A DNA stretch of 21,928 nt, taken from IMG/VR virus record IMGVR_UViG_3300036651_001461, positions 1 to 21,928 of that record; one strand, given 5' to 3'. Source of the stretch: a virus. A program made the translations under genes and the position numbers. How positions within the stretch are numbered: position 1 is the first letter of the stretch; each line of letters begins with the position of its first letter. Under the pieces are notes generated by a model. That model was not told the origin of the DNA. It searched no databases and saw only the letters and a list, made by a program, of their open reading frames with translations. Of this stretch, positions 15,050-21,924 are shown piece after piece.

Positions 15050-15760
15050 ATGAACCTAGACGCTCTCTTTGCCACCTACTACACCCTCTACCGGGTGGAA
15101 GCGCAAATCCCCAACAGCCAAGACGATGAATACATCATCTTCACCGCACTCTCTACTGAAGCTATCAGCCGTTGGGCCAACTACGACAACACCTTTTGGA
15201 AGGAACTCTTTGACACCAACCAGGCGGACGGTAGCGGTGATACCCAGCTGGCAGTGGGGCAGACCGAATACCAGGCACCAAGTAACTTTCGAGCTGCCGG
15301 GGGCTACCTGCGAGTCTTTGATTCCACCGGCACTACACAGCGTCGGATTAAGATAATCGAGCCCCAGGACGTCCAGTTCCAGGCCGACACGGCTTCCTAC
15401 TGCTGGTTCCGTGGCGACCCGAATAACGGCTTCACGCTCGTCCTCAACCCTGAACCGGATGCCATGCTTGATGGGATGAACTTCGACTACACCTACTACA
15501 AAGCACCGGACCTGTTGGCCGCAGGCAGTGACCTGCCGCAGATGAGCCAGCCGATGTTCATCGTTCACCGCTGCCTAGCGAACCGCTTCCGTGGCTCTCG
15601 CAACCCGTTCTACACCAGCGCCAAGGGCGATGCTGAGGACATCCTGAAGACCATGCAGATGGAGAATAATTCGGGCAACTGGGCTGACCCCTGGGCGCTG
15701 GCTGACCACACCGGCGGCCGCTTCGGGGTAGGTACAAGTCCCGGGGGGTTCTTTGACTAA
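15050..15760 (+). CDS. Head-tail adaptor / tail tubular A-like protein
   Basis: This 236-residue protein starts at ATG 15050 behind AAAAGGAAAA. It contains ISRWANYDNTFWKELFDTNQ, a typical adaptor start in which a helical N-terminus leads into a beta domain (GQTEYQAPSNFRAAGGYLRV, RRIKIIEPQDVQFQ, GFTLVLNPEPD). It then has DYTYYKAPDLLAAGSDLPQM and PMFIVHRCLANRFRGSRNPF, and ends with NNSGNWADPWALAD and GGRFGVG. The arrangement 'strand-rich body, then YYKxP-DLL-x-x-x-S-D-x-P-x-M, then a helix' is seen in phage tail-gateway proteins comparable to T7 gp11, which joins the portal to the nozzle. The overlapping downstream gene is nozzle-like, supporting the pair. Confidence 0.75.
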   Translation: MNLDALFATYYTLYRVEAQIPNSQDDEYIIFTALSTEAISRWANYDNTFWKELFDTNQADGSGDTQLAVGQTEYQAPSNFRAAGGYLRVFDSTGTTQRRIKIIEPQDVQFQADTASYCWFRGDPNNGFTLVLNPEPDAMLDGMNFDYTYYKAPDLLAAGSDLPQMSQPMFIVHRCLANRFRGSRNPFYTSAKGDAEDILKTMQMENNSGNWADPWALADHTGGRFGVGTSPGGFFD

Positions 15761-18138
15761 TGCCACTCGACGTTAAAGACGACGGCCCGATTAACTTCCC
15801 GAAGCCGGACTACTTGCCACTCGGCAACTTTAAGCGCGGTGTCATTACCCTTGTCAACCAATCGAACCTCCCGAAAAATGCCTTAACCCGAGCGCAGAAC
15901 GCTCTGCTCGTGGAAGATGGACTAATAGCCAGTCGTCCCGGCATAGACTGGTACGGCACGGCTCCCTTGTTAGCCCCTCCCGGAAGTTTCACCGTCAACA
16001 CCCAGTCTGGTACCTCACTTGGTATCGGCACGTACCAGTACGTCGTGACGTTCGTGAACGCCCAGGGTGAAACCCAGGGTTCAACGGCGCAGAGTGTTAC
16101 CACGACTACGGGCAACCAAGATGTCTACGTTGGTGGATTCGGCGTTGATAACCTGCCGCTCGGTCCTGGCGGTGCGACGGCTCGGAAAATTTACCGCACC
16201 AAAGTTGGTGGCAGCACGTTTTATTTCTTACACCAGGTAGATGATAATACCACGGCCTTCTATCATGACACGACGGCCGACGCCAGTCTGACGGTTAGCG
16301 GGCTTCCGGCGGCCAACACAGCCGCAGTCGGTTCCCTGAACGGTTTTGATTACTACGACAGCGGCGACGGGGTAGACCTGGTCTGCGTCGGGGACGGTAA
16401 CGTTTTCCGCTCAATTAACGATGGCAATTCCTGGGCGCTGTGCAGCGGCCACACCTTCGACTTGACGGCTAACGTAAACCCAACTCAGTACAACGGCTTC
16501 CTCTACCTAACTTGTGAAGCCCAAGATATCATGGTGCGCTACGATGGTTCGACAACCTTGCAGACCTACACGGTGCTGAGCACGCCGAGTGCCCCGACCG
16601 CCGCGGTAGCCAGTGGGATTACCGGCACCACCTATACATCGTATTACAAAGTTTCCGCCGTCAGTACCATTGGTTTCTCGATTGCCTCCCCGAAAGTCAC
16701 GGTTCAGGCAAGTAAGCCGCGGGGCGAATACAGCACCACCAATACGGTGACCCTGACCCTTCCGGCGTACCAATCCACCCAGACCCGGATAGACATTTAT
16801 TACTCCGAGGATGACCTCAACTACTACTACCTCGGTAGCCAGACCACCCCGAACCTGACGTGGGTCGATGACGGCTCCGCGATAATCATCCCCAGCACGA
16901 TTGCCCCGACCACCAATACCACGCAAGGACCGTTAGTGGCTGAAACCAGTGTCGTCGGCAACCGCCTCTACGCTTGTCGGGATAAGGATTACCCGTACCG
17001 TATCTGGTTCAGTAGCGGCAGCAGCCCGCTCGGTTCCTTCTCTAACGGGTATGACGGCGGCTATCTCGACTGGCAACCCGGCGGGAAATACTTCCCGGTT
17101 CACGTCGAGGACTACCGCGACGGTAAGGGTACCAATATTGCTACCGTCTGGCTGGACAGCGCTGACAGCCAGGGCGGAATCATCCAGCTCTCGCTGGGCA
17201 GCTTAACTGTTGGCAACCTGAGCATTACCGTCCCTTCGGCCTACAAGCTACCCGGTTCCCGGGGCACCCCGGCGCCGCGCAGTGTCGTCAACGTCCTGAA
17301 CGACTACATCTTCTATAACTCCCAAGCCTTCTACAACCTGGGCAACCGGCCAAACCTGCTGCAGATTCTCTCGACTGATGAGACCAGCGCCAACATCCGC
17401 CCGACCGTCCGGACTATCAACCCGACAGCTGAGAATGGTATTTGTAGTATCTACAACGATGGCCGGGTCTACATCTCGGTACCGTACGGCACCAGCGCCA
17501 CCAACAACGCTACCATCGTCTACGACACCGAGCTGCAAGCCTGGCTGCCGCAAGCCTACACGGTCGGCTTCAAACAGTTTAAGCGCTACACCAGTGCTGA
17601 TGGTGTCCATCATCTCCTGGGCCTTAAGCCGGGGGATAACCGGCTGACACAAATCGGGACCCTCTACACCCCGTCGGCTTCTATCCGCGGCGACTACGGC
17701 GTGGCTTTTGAGACTGACATCCTGACGGGACTCTACAGTACCACCAAGGACCGCTACGGCTTCCAGTACACCGAGGAGATGGAATATGAGTTCTCGAACG
17801 CTAACGGCACCACCAACATCGAACTGCTCGGCGTGGACCATGCCAAGGGCTTCGGCTCCGTCAAGGCTGCTGTTTACAAGGCCGGGGCTACCACCTCGAC
17901 CGGCTGGAGTAGTTTCGGCTGGGATAAGGATGCTTGGGATGATACGTCCGTCGTGCCGACGACCTTCTCCGAAGTCTCGGCAATGCGCTACACCGTTGTC
18001 GGCCGGGAATTAGCCGCCGTACAGTGGCACGTTTTTACCAACACCGTTGACGCTGCCTTTACTGTCCGCTCCCTCCAGACCTGGGGTACTGATAGCGAGG
18101 ACGCCCACCCAAGCAAATGGCGCATTAAGGCGACGTAA
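15760..18138 (+). CDS. Tail nozzle / tubular B-like beta-propeller protein
   Basis: This 792-residue protein begins in a TAATG overlap with the adaptor gene. The N-terminus (GNFKRGVITLVNQSNLPKNA, LTRAQNALLVEDGLIASRPG) is the hallmark of podovirus nozzle and tail-stabilisation proteins: 'gl-N-x-x-x-x-P-x-x-a-l-x-x-a-x-N-x-x-x-x-x-G-x-i-x-x-R-x-G'. Fibronectin-like strands follow, twice: YQYVVTFVNAQGETQGSTAQ (about 90-185) and YYKVSAVSTIGFSIASPKV (about 275-385). The rest is repeated four-stranded blades (VVGNRLYACRDKDYPYRIWF, ATVWLDSADSQGGIIQL, VNVLNDYIFYNSQAFYNLG, CSIYNDGRVYISV, TIVYDTELQAWLP, HHLLGL), i.e. a propeller. T7 gp12 and P22 gp10 relatives form the hexameric tube end through which DNA leaves. 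The length agrees with gp12. Confidence 0.85.
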   Translation: MPLDVKDDGPINFPKPDYLPLGNFKRGVITLVNQSNLPKNALTRAQNALLVEDGLIASRPGIDWYGTAPLLAPPGSFTVNTQSGTSLGIGTYQYVVTFVNAQGETQGSTAQSVTTTTGNQDVYVGGFGVDNLPLGPGGATARKIYRTKVGGSTFYFLHQVDDNTTAFYHDTTADASLTVSGLPAANTAAVGSLNGFDYYDSGDGVDLVCVGDGNVFRSINDGNSWALCSGHTFDLTANVNPTQYNGFLYLTCEAQDIMVRYDGSTTLQTYTVLSTPSAPTAAVASGITGTTYTSYYKVSAVSTIGFSIASPKVTVQASKPRGEYSTTNTVTLTLPAYQSTQTRIDIYYSEDDLNYYYLGSQTTPNLTWVDDGSAIIIPSTIAPTTNTTQGPLVAETSVVGNRLYACRDKDYPYRIWFSSGSSPLGSFSNGYDGGYLDWQPGGKYFPVHVEDYRDGKGTNIATVWLDSADSQGGIIQLSLGSLTVGNLSITVPSAYKLPGSRGTPAPRSVVNVLNDYIFYNSQAFYNLGNRPNLLQILSTDETSANIRPTVRTINPTAENGICSIYNDGRVYISVPYGTSATNNATIVYDTELQAWLPQAYTVGFKQFKRYTSADGVHHLLGLKPGDNRLTQIGTLYTPSASIRGDYGVAFETDILTGLYSTTKDRYGFQYTEEMEYEFSNANGTTNIELLGVDHAKGFGSVKAAVYKAGATTSTGWSSFGWDKDAWDDTSVVPTTFSEVSAMRYTVVGRELAAVQWHVFTNTVDAAFTVRSLQTWGTDSEDAHPSKWRIKAT

Positions 18139-18140
18139 GG

Positions 18141-18146
18141 TATACT
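18141..18146 (+). promoter_or_regulatory. Candidate -10 (TATACT) ahead of the receptor-binding genes
   Basis: TATACT three bases after the nozzle stop, with a leader ending GAAACACAAAATG at 18164-18176. No clear -35 is visible, so confidence is low. The same layout (TA-rich hexamer at the stop, about 30 bases, AACACAAAATG) recurs before other fibre and lysis genes. Confidence 0.3.
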
Positions 18147-18173
18147 AACAATGTATAAGAAAAGAAACACAAA

Positions 18174-18974
18174 ATGAGTGACGTCTCCGCGGTTACCAAA
18201 TACTTTTCCACCGCTAACGAGGGGTTTATCACCACCACCTCCGACCCGGTGAGTAGCGGCGCGACCAGCGTGCCCTTGAGTAGTATGGCATCTCTTACCG
18301 ATGGCAGTGTCTATGTCGGTATCATCGAACCCGGGACGACCAATGAGCAGACCTTTACGGGTACCGTCTCGCAAGCCGCCACAGCTATCATCGACGTTGT
18401 CTGGACGCGGGGGACAAACGTGGCACACGTTGCAGGTGTCTCGGTCGTGGATTACGTTACAGGCACCGATTGGAACATGATGGTGGCAGGTATCTTAAAG
18501 ACCCTCAACCAGGACGGTACCCTCAAGGCGAGCGTCCTTAACGCTGTCTGGCCAGTGAACTCCGTCTACGTCGAGACCGGCGGGATTAACCCCGGTACTA
18601 CCTTAGGCTTCGGTACTTGGGTTGCCTTCGGCCAGGGACGTACTCTCGTCGGTGCGGGCACCTCGGACCAAGCTTTTGCGGCCGGAGCGACGGGCGGTGA
18701 GAGTACGCACCTCCTGACGACGCCTGAGATGCCCGCTCACGCTCACGGCGTTAACGACCCGGGCCACGCCCATACGTATACAGCCTGGCGTCAAGGGACC
18801 TATCCAGGAGGTGGTATCCTCGGTGGCGGAGCTTTATATGGCAACCCACCTATCTCTGCCGGAGCAACGACCGGTTCGGGGACGGGCATTTGGCTCAGTA
18901 ATACAGGCGGTGGTGATGCACATAATAACCTCCAGCCGTACATTGTCACCTACTTCTGGCGGAGGTCAGCATGA
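18174..18974 (+). CDS. Receptor-binding protein with tail-collar tip, copy 3
   Basis: The product has 266 residues. Residues 1-118 (SDVSAVTKYFSTANEGF, LTDGSVYVGIIEPGTTNEQT, VDYVTGTDWNMMVAGILKTL) form an N-terminal domain that is repeated almost motif for motif at the start of the next gene, so it is probably the virion-docking part. Residues about 122-266 are a collar tip of the same family as the genes at 5765 and 6562: VWPVNSVYVETGGINPGTTL, FGTWVAFGQGRTLVG, GGESTHLLTTPEMPAHAHGV with two H-x-H pairs (HAH twice), and HNNLQPYIVTYFWRRSA. A 27-base stretch near its end (18917-18943) is identical to 7125-7151. The start has a weak AAAAGAAA site. The stop overlaps the next ATG. Confidence 0.85.
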   Translation: MSDVSAVTKYFSTANEGFITTTSDPVSSGATSVPLSSMASLTDGSVYVGIIEPGTTNEQTFTGTVSQAATAIIDVVWTRGTNVAHVAGVSVVDYVTGTDWNMMVAGILKTLNQDGTLKASVLNAVWPVNSVYVETGGINPGTTLGFGTWVAFGQGRTLVGAGTSDQAFAAGATGGESTHLLTTPEMPAHAHGVNDPGHAHTYTAWRQGTYPGGGILGGGALYGNPPISAGATTGSGTGIWLSNTGGGDAHNNLQPYIVTYFWRRSA

Positions 18975-19753
18975 GTGATGTTTCAAGTGTCGTTAACTTC
19001 TTTTCGACGGCTAACGAAAACTTTAGTGCTAACCTGAGCACTGGTATCCTGGCAAGTGCTACCGAAGTCCCCCTGAACCACACGACTACCCTCACGGACG
19101 GCTCGGTGTTTGTCGGAATCGTCGAGCCCACCGGCACGAAACAACAGGCCTTCACCGGCACCGTAGACCTGGCCAATAGCCAGATTAAGGATGTTGTCTG
19201 GACGCGCGGGAGTAACGTCGGCCATGACGCGGGCGTACTGGTCGTGGACTACGTCACTGGGACGGATTGGAACATGCTCGTTACCGGAATCCTGAAATTT
19301 GCGAACCAAGATGGTAGCCTCAAAGAGGTGAGTGGTAGTTGGGTGGCGTACACCCCGACGTTGACGAACATCACCCTCGGCAACGGCACCCTGACCGGTC
19401 GCTACAAACAAATTGGGAAGCTGGTTTTCTTCGAGGTCACCCTGACCTTTGGCAGCACCACCACGCTAGCTACCGTCGCTAACTACACGCAAAGTCCCCG
19501 CTTTAGCCTACCGGTCACCGGGCACGTCTCGTCCTGGACCTGCTCTGACCTAGCTAACTATAACGGTGCGCCGCTGCCTTGCGCTGCCCGGCTGACCTAC
19601 GATGCTTCCGCTGCTAGTGGTAGCGGCTCCGCCGCCGCCCCGCAGTGGTACGATTCCGATAACTTCTGTGATACCGCTCTCAGCTCAGCTTCCGCTAACT
19701 TCCACGACGTCGGTGACAAAGGCGTCTGGTCAGGCTGTTACGAGGCCGCCTGA
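18971..19753 (+). CDS. Receptor-binding protein, paralogous head with a different tip
   Basis: ATG 18971 overlaps the preceding TGA, with GGAGG 5 bases upstream. The 260-residue product starts with a 118-residue domain (SDVSSVVNFFSTANENF, LTDGSVFVGIVEPTGTKQQA, VDYVTGTDWNMLVTGILKFA) paralogous to that of the previous protein, roughly 60% identical by eye. Its C-terminal part is unrelated to the collar tip: SWVAYTPTLTNITLGNGTLT, GRYKQIGKLVFFEVTLTFGS, RFSLPVTGHVSSW. That is a beta-rich module seen in many phage tail spikes ('W-x-x-Y-x-P-x-x-x-x-x-x-x-G-N-G-T-x-x-x-x-Y-x-x-I-G-K'). The likely role is a second host-binding tip docked at the same or an equivalent virion site. Confidence 0.8.
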   Translation: MSDVSSVVNFFSTANENFSANLSTGILASATEVPLNHTTTLTDGSVFVGIVEPTGTKQQAFTGTVDLANSQIKDVVWTRGSNVGHDAGVLVVDYVTGTDWNMLVTGILKFANQDGSLKEVSGSWVAYTPTLTNITLGNGTLTGRYKQIGKLVFFEVTLTFGSTTTLATVANYTQSPRFSLPVTGHVSSWTCSDLANYNGAPLPCAARLTYDASAASGSGSAAAPQWYDSDNFCDTALSSASANFHDVGDKGVWSGCYEAA

Positions 19754-19938
19754 TGAGTAATAAAGACATGCCTCTCCCCGCCGTTCCACTGTTGAGTGCC
19801 GACTCAGTTTTCTGGCCGCTGCTCTGGTGGGTCCACCACAACTGTCACGAACGCCGCTGCCCCTGGCCCGGCCACCCGAACGCTGACGGAGTGGTATACT
19901 GTAGGGGTCACGCCAAGAAAGAAAGGAACACAAAATGA
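19753..19938 (+). CDS. Cys/His-rich miniprotein (61 aa), possible zinc binder
   Basis: The start overlaps the upstream TGA (TGATG) and the stop overlaps the lysin start (ATGA), so the gene is embedded in a coupled chain and is probably real. Residues 13-27 are hydrophobic with three Trp (VFWPLLWWV). The second half has C31, C36, C50 and H53, with H28, H29, H32 and H41 nearby (HHNCHERRCPWPGH, YCRGH). The C-x4-C-x13-C-x2-H spacing would suit one zinc ion. I recognise no family. It lies between receptor-binding and lysis genes; a lysis regulator, fibre assembly factor or DNA/RNA-binding miniprotein are all possible. Confidence 0.6.
   Translation: MSNKDMPLPAVPLLSADSVFWPLLWWVHHNCHERRCPWPGHPNADGVVYCRGHAKKERNTK
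19892..19900 (+). promoter_or_regulatory. Candidate extended -10 promoter for the lysis genes
   Basis: TGGTATACT is a good extended -10 (TG-n-TATACT). A start near 19907 would give a leader of about 28 bases ending in GGAACACAAAATG (19925-19937) for the endolysin. No clear -35 is seen. The element lies inside the miniprotein gene. Confidence 0.45.
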
Positions 19939-20831
19939 TTCAGTTCGTAGATATCAGTTACGCTCAAGGAGCATATAATATGGCAGCCAATTCTGACCCG
20001 ATGGTCATGATGAAGGCTTCCGGGTTCTACACTAGCGCCAAGACGCCCTACCTCGATGCCCAGTTGGTTAGTAACTATGCCAACGCCAAGAAGTACAATA
20101 AGACTCCCTTCCTGTACCACTTCGCTGGCGGGGCTGACCCGCTGACAGAAGCCAAGTATTTTATCCGGGCGGTCTCACCGCTTGCAGTCGGTGACGGCTA
20201 CGCTCTGGATTTTGAGATAGACATTCCCAACCCTGTTGAGTGGGTGCTCATCTTTGTCCAGCAGGTCCATGACGCTACCGGTTGCTACCCGTGGGTCTAC
20301 ATTGACCGCTCCCGCCGTGAAGCCCACGACTGGTCCCCGGTGTTCAATCTGTGCAGCGAGTGGATTGCCGCCCCGGACGTGTCATTTGACGCGAACATCC
20401 CTGGCGTCGGTGTGTATGTCGCCCAGCAAGGGCCCATAATTAACGGGGTAGATACCGATGAGTACTTCGGCAGCCTCGAATCGTTAAGGAGTTACCTCTA
20501 TGGTTATAAGCCCCAAGCATCCACGCCCCAACCCGAACCGGCGCCCAGCCCGGTGCCCACACCCCCTGCCGCTCCAGTTCCGGCTCCGACACCCGTTCCT
20601 GAGCCGGTTACACCGGCAGTACCAGACCCACAACCTGTGGTTGAGCCAGCACCGGCGCCCGATACGAGGCCATCAAGCCCAGCGCCAGTACCTAAAGCAC
20701 CTCCACAAGTCACAGTCGTTACAGGCCCGACTGTTCCGGTCACGCCCGGACGCTTGAAGCAGGTAATCCTCGCTCTCATCGGTTTGGTCATGGGCGCGGT
20801 CGCCGCCCTGTGGGCAGCACTACACAGTTAA
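19935..20831 (+). CDS. GH25 muramidase endolysin with C-terminal membrane segment
   Basis: This 298-residue protein cleaves the MurNAc-GlcNAc bond of peptidoglycan. Residues 1-190 are a GH25 (Chalaropsis-type lysozyme) barrel: D6 in FVDISYAQG, VMMKASGFY, D92 and E94 in YALDFEID, WIAAPD, YVAQQGPIINGVDTDEYFG with D173/D175. D6, D92, E94 and D173/D175 correspond to the catalytic/structural acids of the pneumococcal phage lysin Cpl-1. Residues about 195-270 are a Pro/Ala/Val-rich linker with dozens of prolines. Residues about 274-296 (LKQVILALIGLVMGAVAALW) are one hydrophobic helix. There is no LysM, SH3 or other wall-binding domain, and no N-terminal signal. The C-terminal helix may tether the enzyme to the membrane until lysis. 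The start overlaps the miniprotein stop. Confidence 0.9.
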   Translation: MIQFVDISYAQGAYNMAANSDPMVMMKASGFYTSAKTPYLDAQLVSNYANAKKYNKTPFLYHFAGGADPLTEAKYFIRAVSPLAVGDGYALDFEIDIPNPVEWVLIFVQQVHDATGCYPWVYIDRSRREAHDWSPVFNLCSEWIAAPDVSFDANIPGVGVYVAQQGPIINGVDTDEYFGSLESLRSYLYGYKPQASTPQPEPAPSPVPTPPAAPVPAPTPVPEPVTPAVPDPQPVVEPAPAPDTRPSSPAPVPKAPPQVTVVTGPTVPVTPGRLKQVILALIGLVMGAVAALWAALHS

Positions 20832-20849
20832 TAAAGAAGGAGAACAAAT

Positions 20850-21047
20850 ATGCAAAAACTAAATGAACTCTGGGGCCATCTTCCGGGTGGTGTACGTCGT
20901 GTCGTCCACACCTTTTGGCAGGTCGCCCTGCCGGTGTTGTTAAGCCACCTGCTGCTCGCCCGCTCTAGTGCCGATGTCAAGGCTACCGTCGTCCTGGCTG
21001 GAGCCACTGGACTGGCCGCAGTGAAGGCGGTATACTTCAGAAGTTAG
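20850..21047 (+). CDS. Small holin (r1t/class II-like)
   Basis: This 65-residue protein follows the endolysin, with AAGAAGGAG at 20834-20842. A short basic, amphipathic N-terminus (GGVRRVVHTFWQVAL) leads into a hydrophobic segment (about 18-37, LPVLLSHLLLA), a polar turn (RSSAD) and a second hydrophobic segment (about 42-62, ATVVLAGATGLAAVKAVYF), ending with one Arg. The plan 'R-x-x-x-T-F-x-Q-x-x-L, two helices, V-K-x-x-Y' is that of small r1t-type holins, which form membrane lesions that let the lysin act. Two helices make it class II. Position beside the GH25 gene strongly supports the call. Confidence 0.75.
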   Translation: MQKLNELWGHLPGGVRRVVHTFWQVALPVLLSHLLLARSSADVKATVVLAGATGLAAVKAVYFRS

Positions 21048-21096
21048 GTTCCCACCCCCTAACAATGGTTCGGTGCGAGGCATCTCCTCCACCACT

Positions 21097-21133
21097 AAGC
21101 CCCCGGATTTTACGGTTTCCCGGGGGCTTTTTT
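21097..21133 (+). terminator. Strong intrinsic terminator of the late operon
   Basis: AAGCCCCCGG (21097-21106) pairs with CCGGGGGCTT (21120-21129), 10 bp with five consecutive G-C pairs, around a 13-base loop. A run of six T (21128-21133) follows. It lies 50 bases after the holin stop and ends the + strand operon. Confidence 0.9.
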
Positions 21134-21147
21134 ATGTCATAAAAGAA

Positions 21148-21174
21148 GGGCGGGGTGAATAACGGGTCCCGCCC
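21148..21174. repeat. Perfect 7-bp hairpin (inverted repeat)
   Basis: GGGCGGG (21148-21154) and CCCGCCC (21168-21174) form a perfect stem with a 13-base loop just after the operon terminator. There is no T-run on either side, so it is unlikely to be a second terminator. Confidence 0.5.
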
Positions 21175-21333
21175 ACCATGAAAAAGTACATGTACCCAGG
21201 AGTTAGCTCGCATCACCTTGAATCAGATTATTGGTGGCGTCTCTCGAACCGTGTCGCACTGCACACGAGCCAACTATGTCCTGGATACATTGGGGCGCAC
21301 AAACCGACCAGTGGAGTAGTCTGTTATATGCGC

Positions 21334-21400
21334 TCCGAGCCACCAACGACTGGAAGTGTACCCATGTTTCTGAGAGTCCGGGTGTCATTGGTGGCTCGGA
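21334..21400. repeat. 17-bp inverted repeat (one mismatch) with 33-base loop
   Basis: TCCGAGCCACCAACGAC (21334-21350) is the reverse complement of GTCATTGGTGGCTCGGA (21384-21400) apart from one C/A mismatch; 13 bases pair without interruption. Arms this long are unlikely by chance. No T-run follows, so the element is more like a structured RNA or a protein-binding site than a terminator. Confidence 0.6.
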
Positions 21401-21453
21401 TAGCGGCTGGGGCCCAAAGAAACGAGAGACTTGGGTCATTTACACTTGTACCG

Positions 21454-21906
21454 CTAGTTCCATGAAAAGCCACGGATAATGTGACTAATTTGTGAGCGGG
21501 ATACACCATATTGAAGTGCTAGTTCTCTCTGGGGTATATTTCCCGCGCTATACCGTTGCCGTATGGCGTCCACTTGTGCCTGTTTTAATTTCCGTTTTCC
21601 CCGCATACCAACCCTTACATTGTGGCTCTGGGTACACCATTCAAGGTTATGTAGATGATTATTCTCCCTATCACCATCTATATGGTTTATGATGGGCAGA
21701 TTATATGGATTGGGTAAATAGTGAACGGCTAATAGGCGGTGTACCGTTCGATTGTACTGCCTGCCGTTGCGCCATAATGGTACGAAACGATATCCATTGT
21801 TTTGCCTGTGGCTTGGGACTAACTTCCCTGTGTCACGGTACTTAAACGAATAAACTTCTCCGTTCGCTGAAATCTTGTAATCAGGAAAATTGTGAATGTC
21901 TACCAT
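21454..21906 (-). CDS. NUMOD4-HNH homing endonuclease with C-terminal HTH
   Basis: This 150-residue protein is on the minus strand, opposite to every other gene. Residues 4-24 (IHNFPDYKISANGEVYSFKY) are a NUMOD4 motif. Residues 37-67 (NNGYRFVPLWRNGRQ, VHRLLAVHYLPNP) and 72-96 (IINHIDGDRENNHLHNLEW with C91-T-Q and N96) make the HNH_3 nuclease; H75, D77, N87 and N96 are the key residues. Residues 108-147 (LKQAQVDAIRQRYSAGNIPQ, LALQYGVSRSQISHIIRG) are a helix-turn-helix DNA-binding module. Such enzymes are mobile and cut intronless or endonuclease-free alleles. No strong Shine-Dalgarno is seen. The whole domain set appears intact. Confidence 0.92.
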   Translation of the reverse strand: MVDIHNFPDYKISANGEVYSFKYRDTGKLVPSHRQNNGYRFVPLWRNGRQYNRTVHRLLAVHYLPNPYNLPIINHIDGDRENNHLHNLEWCTQSHNVRVGMRGKRKLKQAQVDAIRQRYSAGNIPQRELALQYGVSRSQISHIIRGFSWN

Positions 21907-21915
21907 AGAAAGTTA

Positions 21916-21924
21916 ATTGTAACA
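21916..21924 (-). promoter_or_regulatory. Candidate extended -10 for the minus-strand HNH gene
   Basis: Read on the minus strand, TGTTACAAT (21924 down to 21916) matches an extended -10. Transcription would begin only a few bases before the ATG at 21906, giving an almost leaderless message, which fits the absence of a Shine-Dalgarno site. The -35 would lie outside the window. Confidence 0.3.

Larger units (their letters stand above)
21134..21453. other. Hairpin-rich stretch with no convincing gene
   Basis: About 320 bases between the operon terminator and the minus-strand HNH gene. Two + strand frames are open (ATG 21178 to 21465, and TTG 21231 to 21479) and one minus frame (21203-21439), but none has a ribosome site, a protein-like composition or a known motif, and they overlap one another. 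The stretch contains the 21148-21174 hairpin and a long 17-base inverted repeat at 21334-21350/21384-21400. It could be a regulatory or non-coding RNA, an end or replication region of the phage, or debris of an older gene. None of these can be shown from sequence. Confidence 0.5.

Noticed and set aside
18174-19753. A diversity-generating retroelement system acting on the receptor-binding genes
   Set aside because: No reverse transcriptase, template repeat or A-biased variable repeat is visible in the window; the tip difference is a whole-domain change.
21240-21345. Possible tRNA, suggested by GGTTCGA on the minus strand and CCACCA on the + strand
   Set aside because: No matching T-arm, anticodon arm and acceptor stem could be assembled in either orientation.
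21334-21400. The long inverted repeat as a transcription terminator
   Set aside because: The loop is 33 bases and no T-run follows on either strand.
21178-21479. Two overlapping + strand open frames after the operon terminator
   Set aside because: No ribosome sites, odd composition, mutual overlap and placement across inverted repeats; I could not choose one as a real gene.
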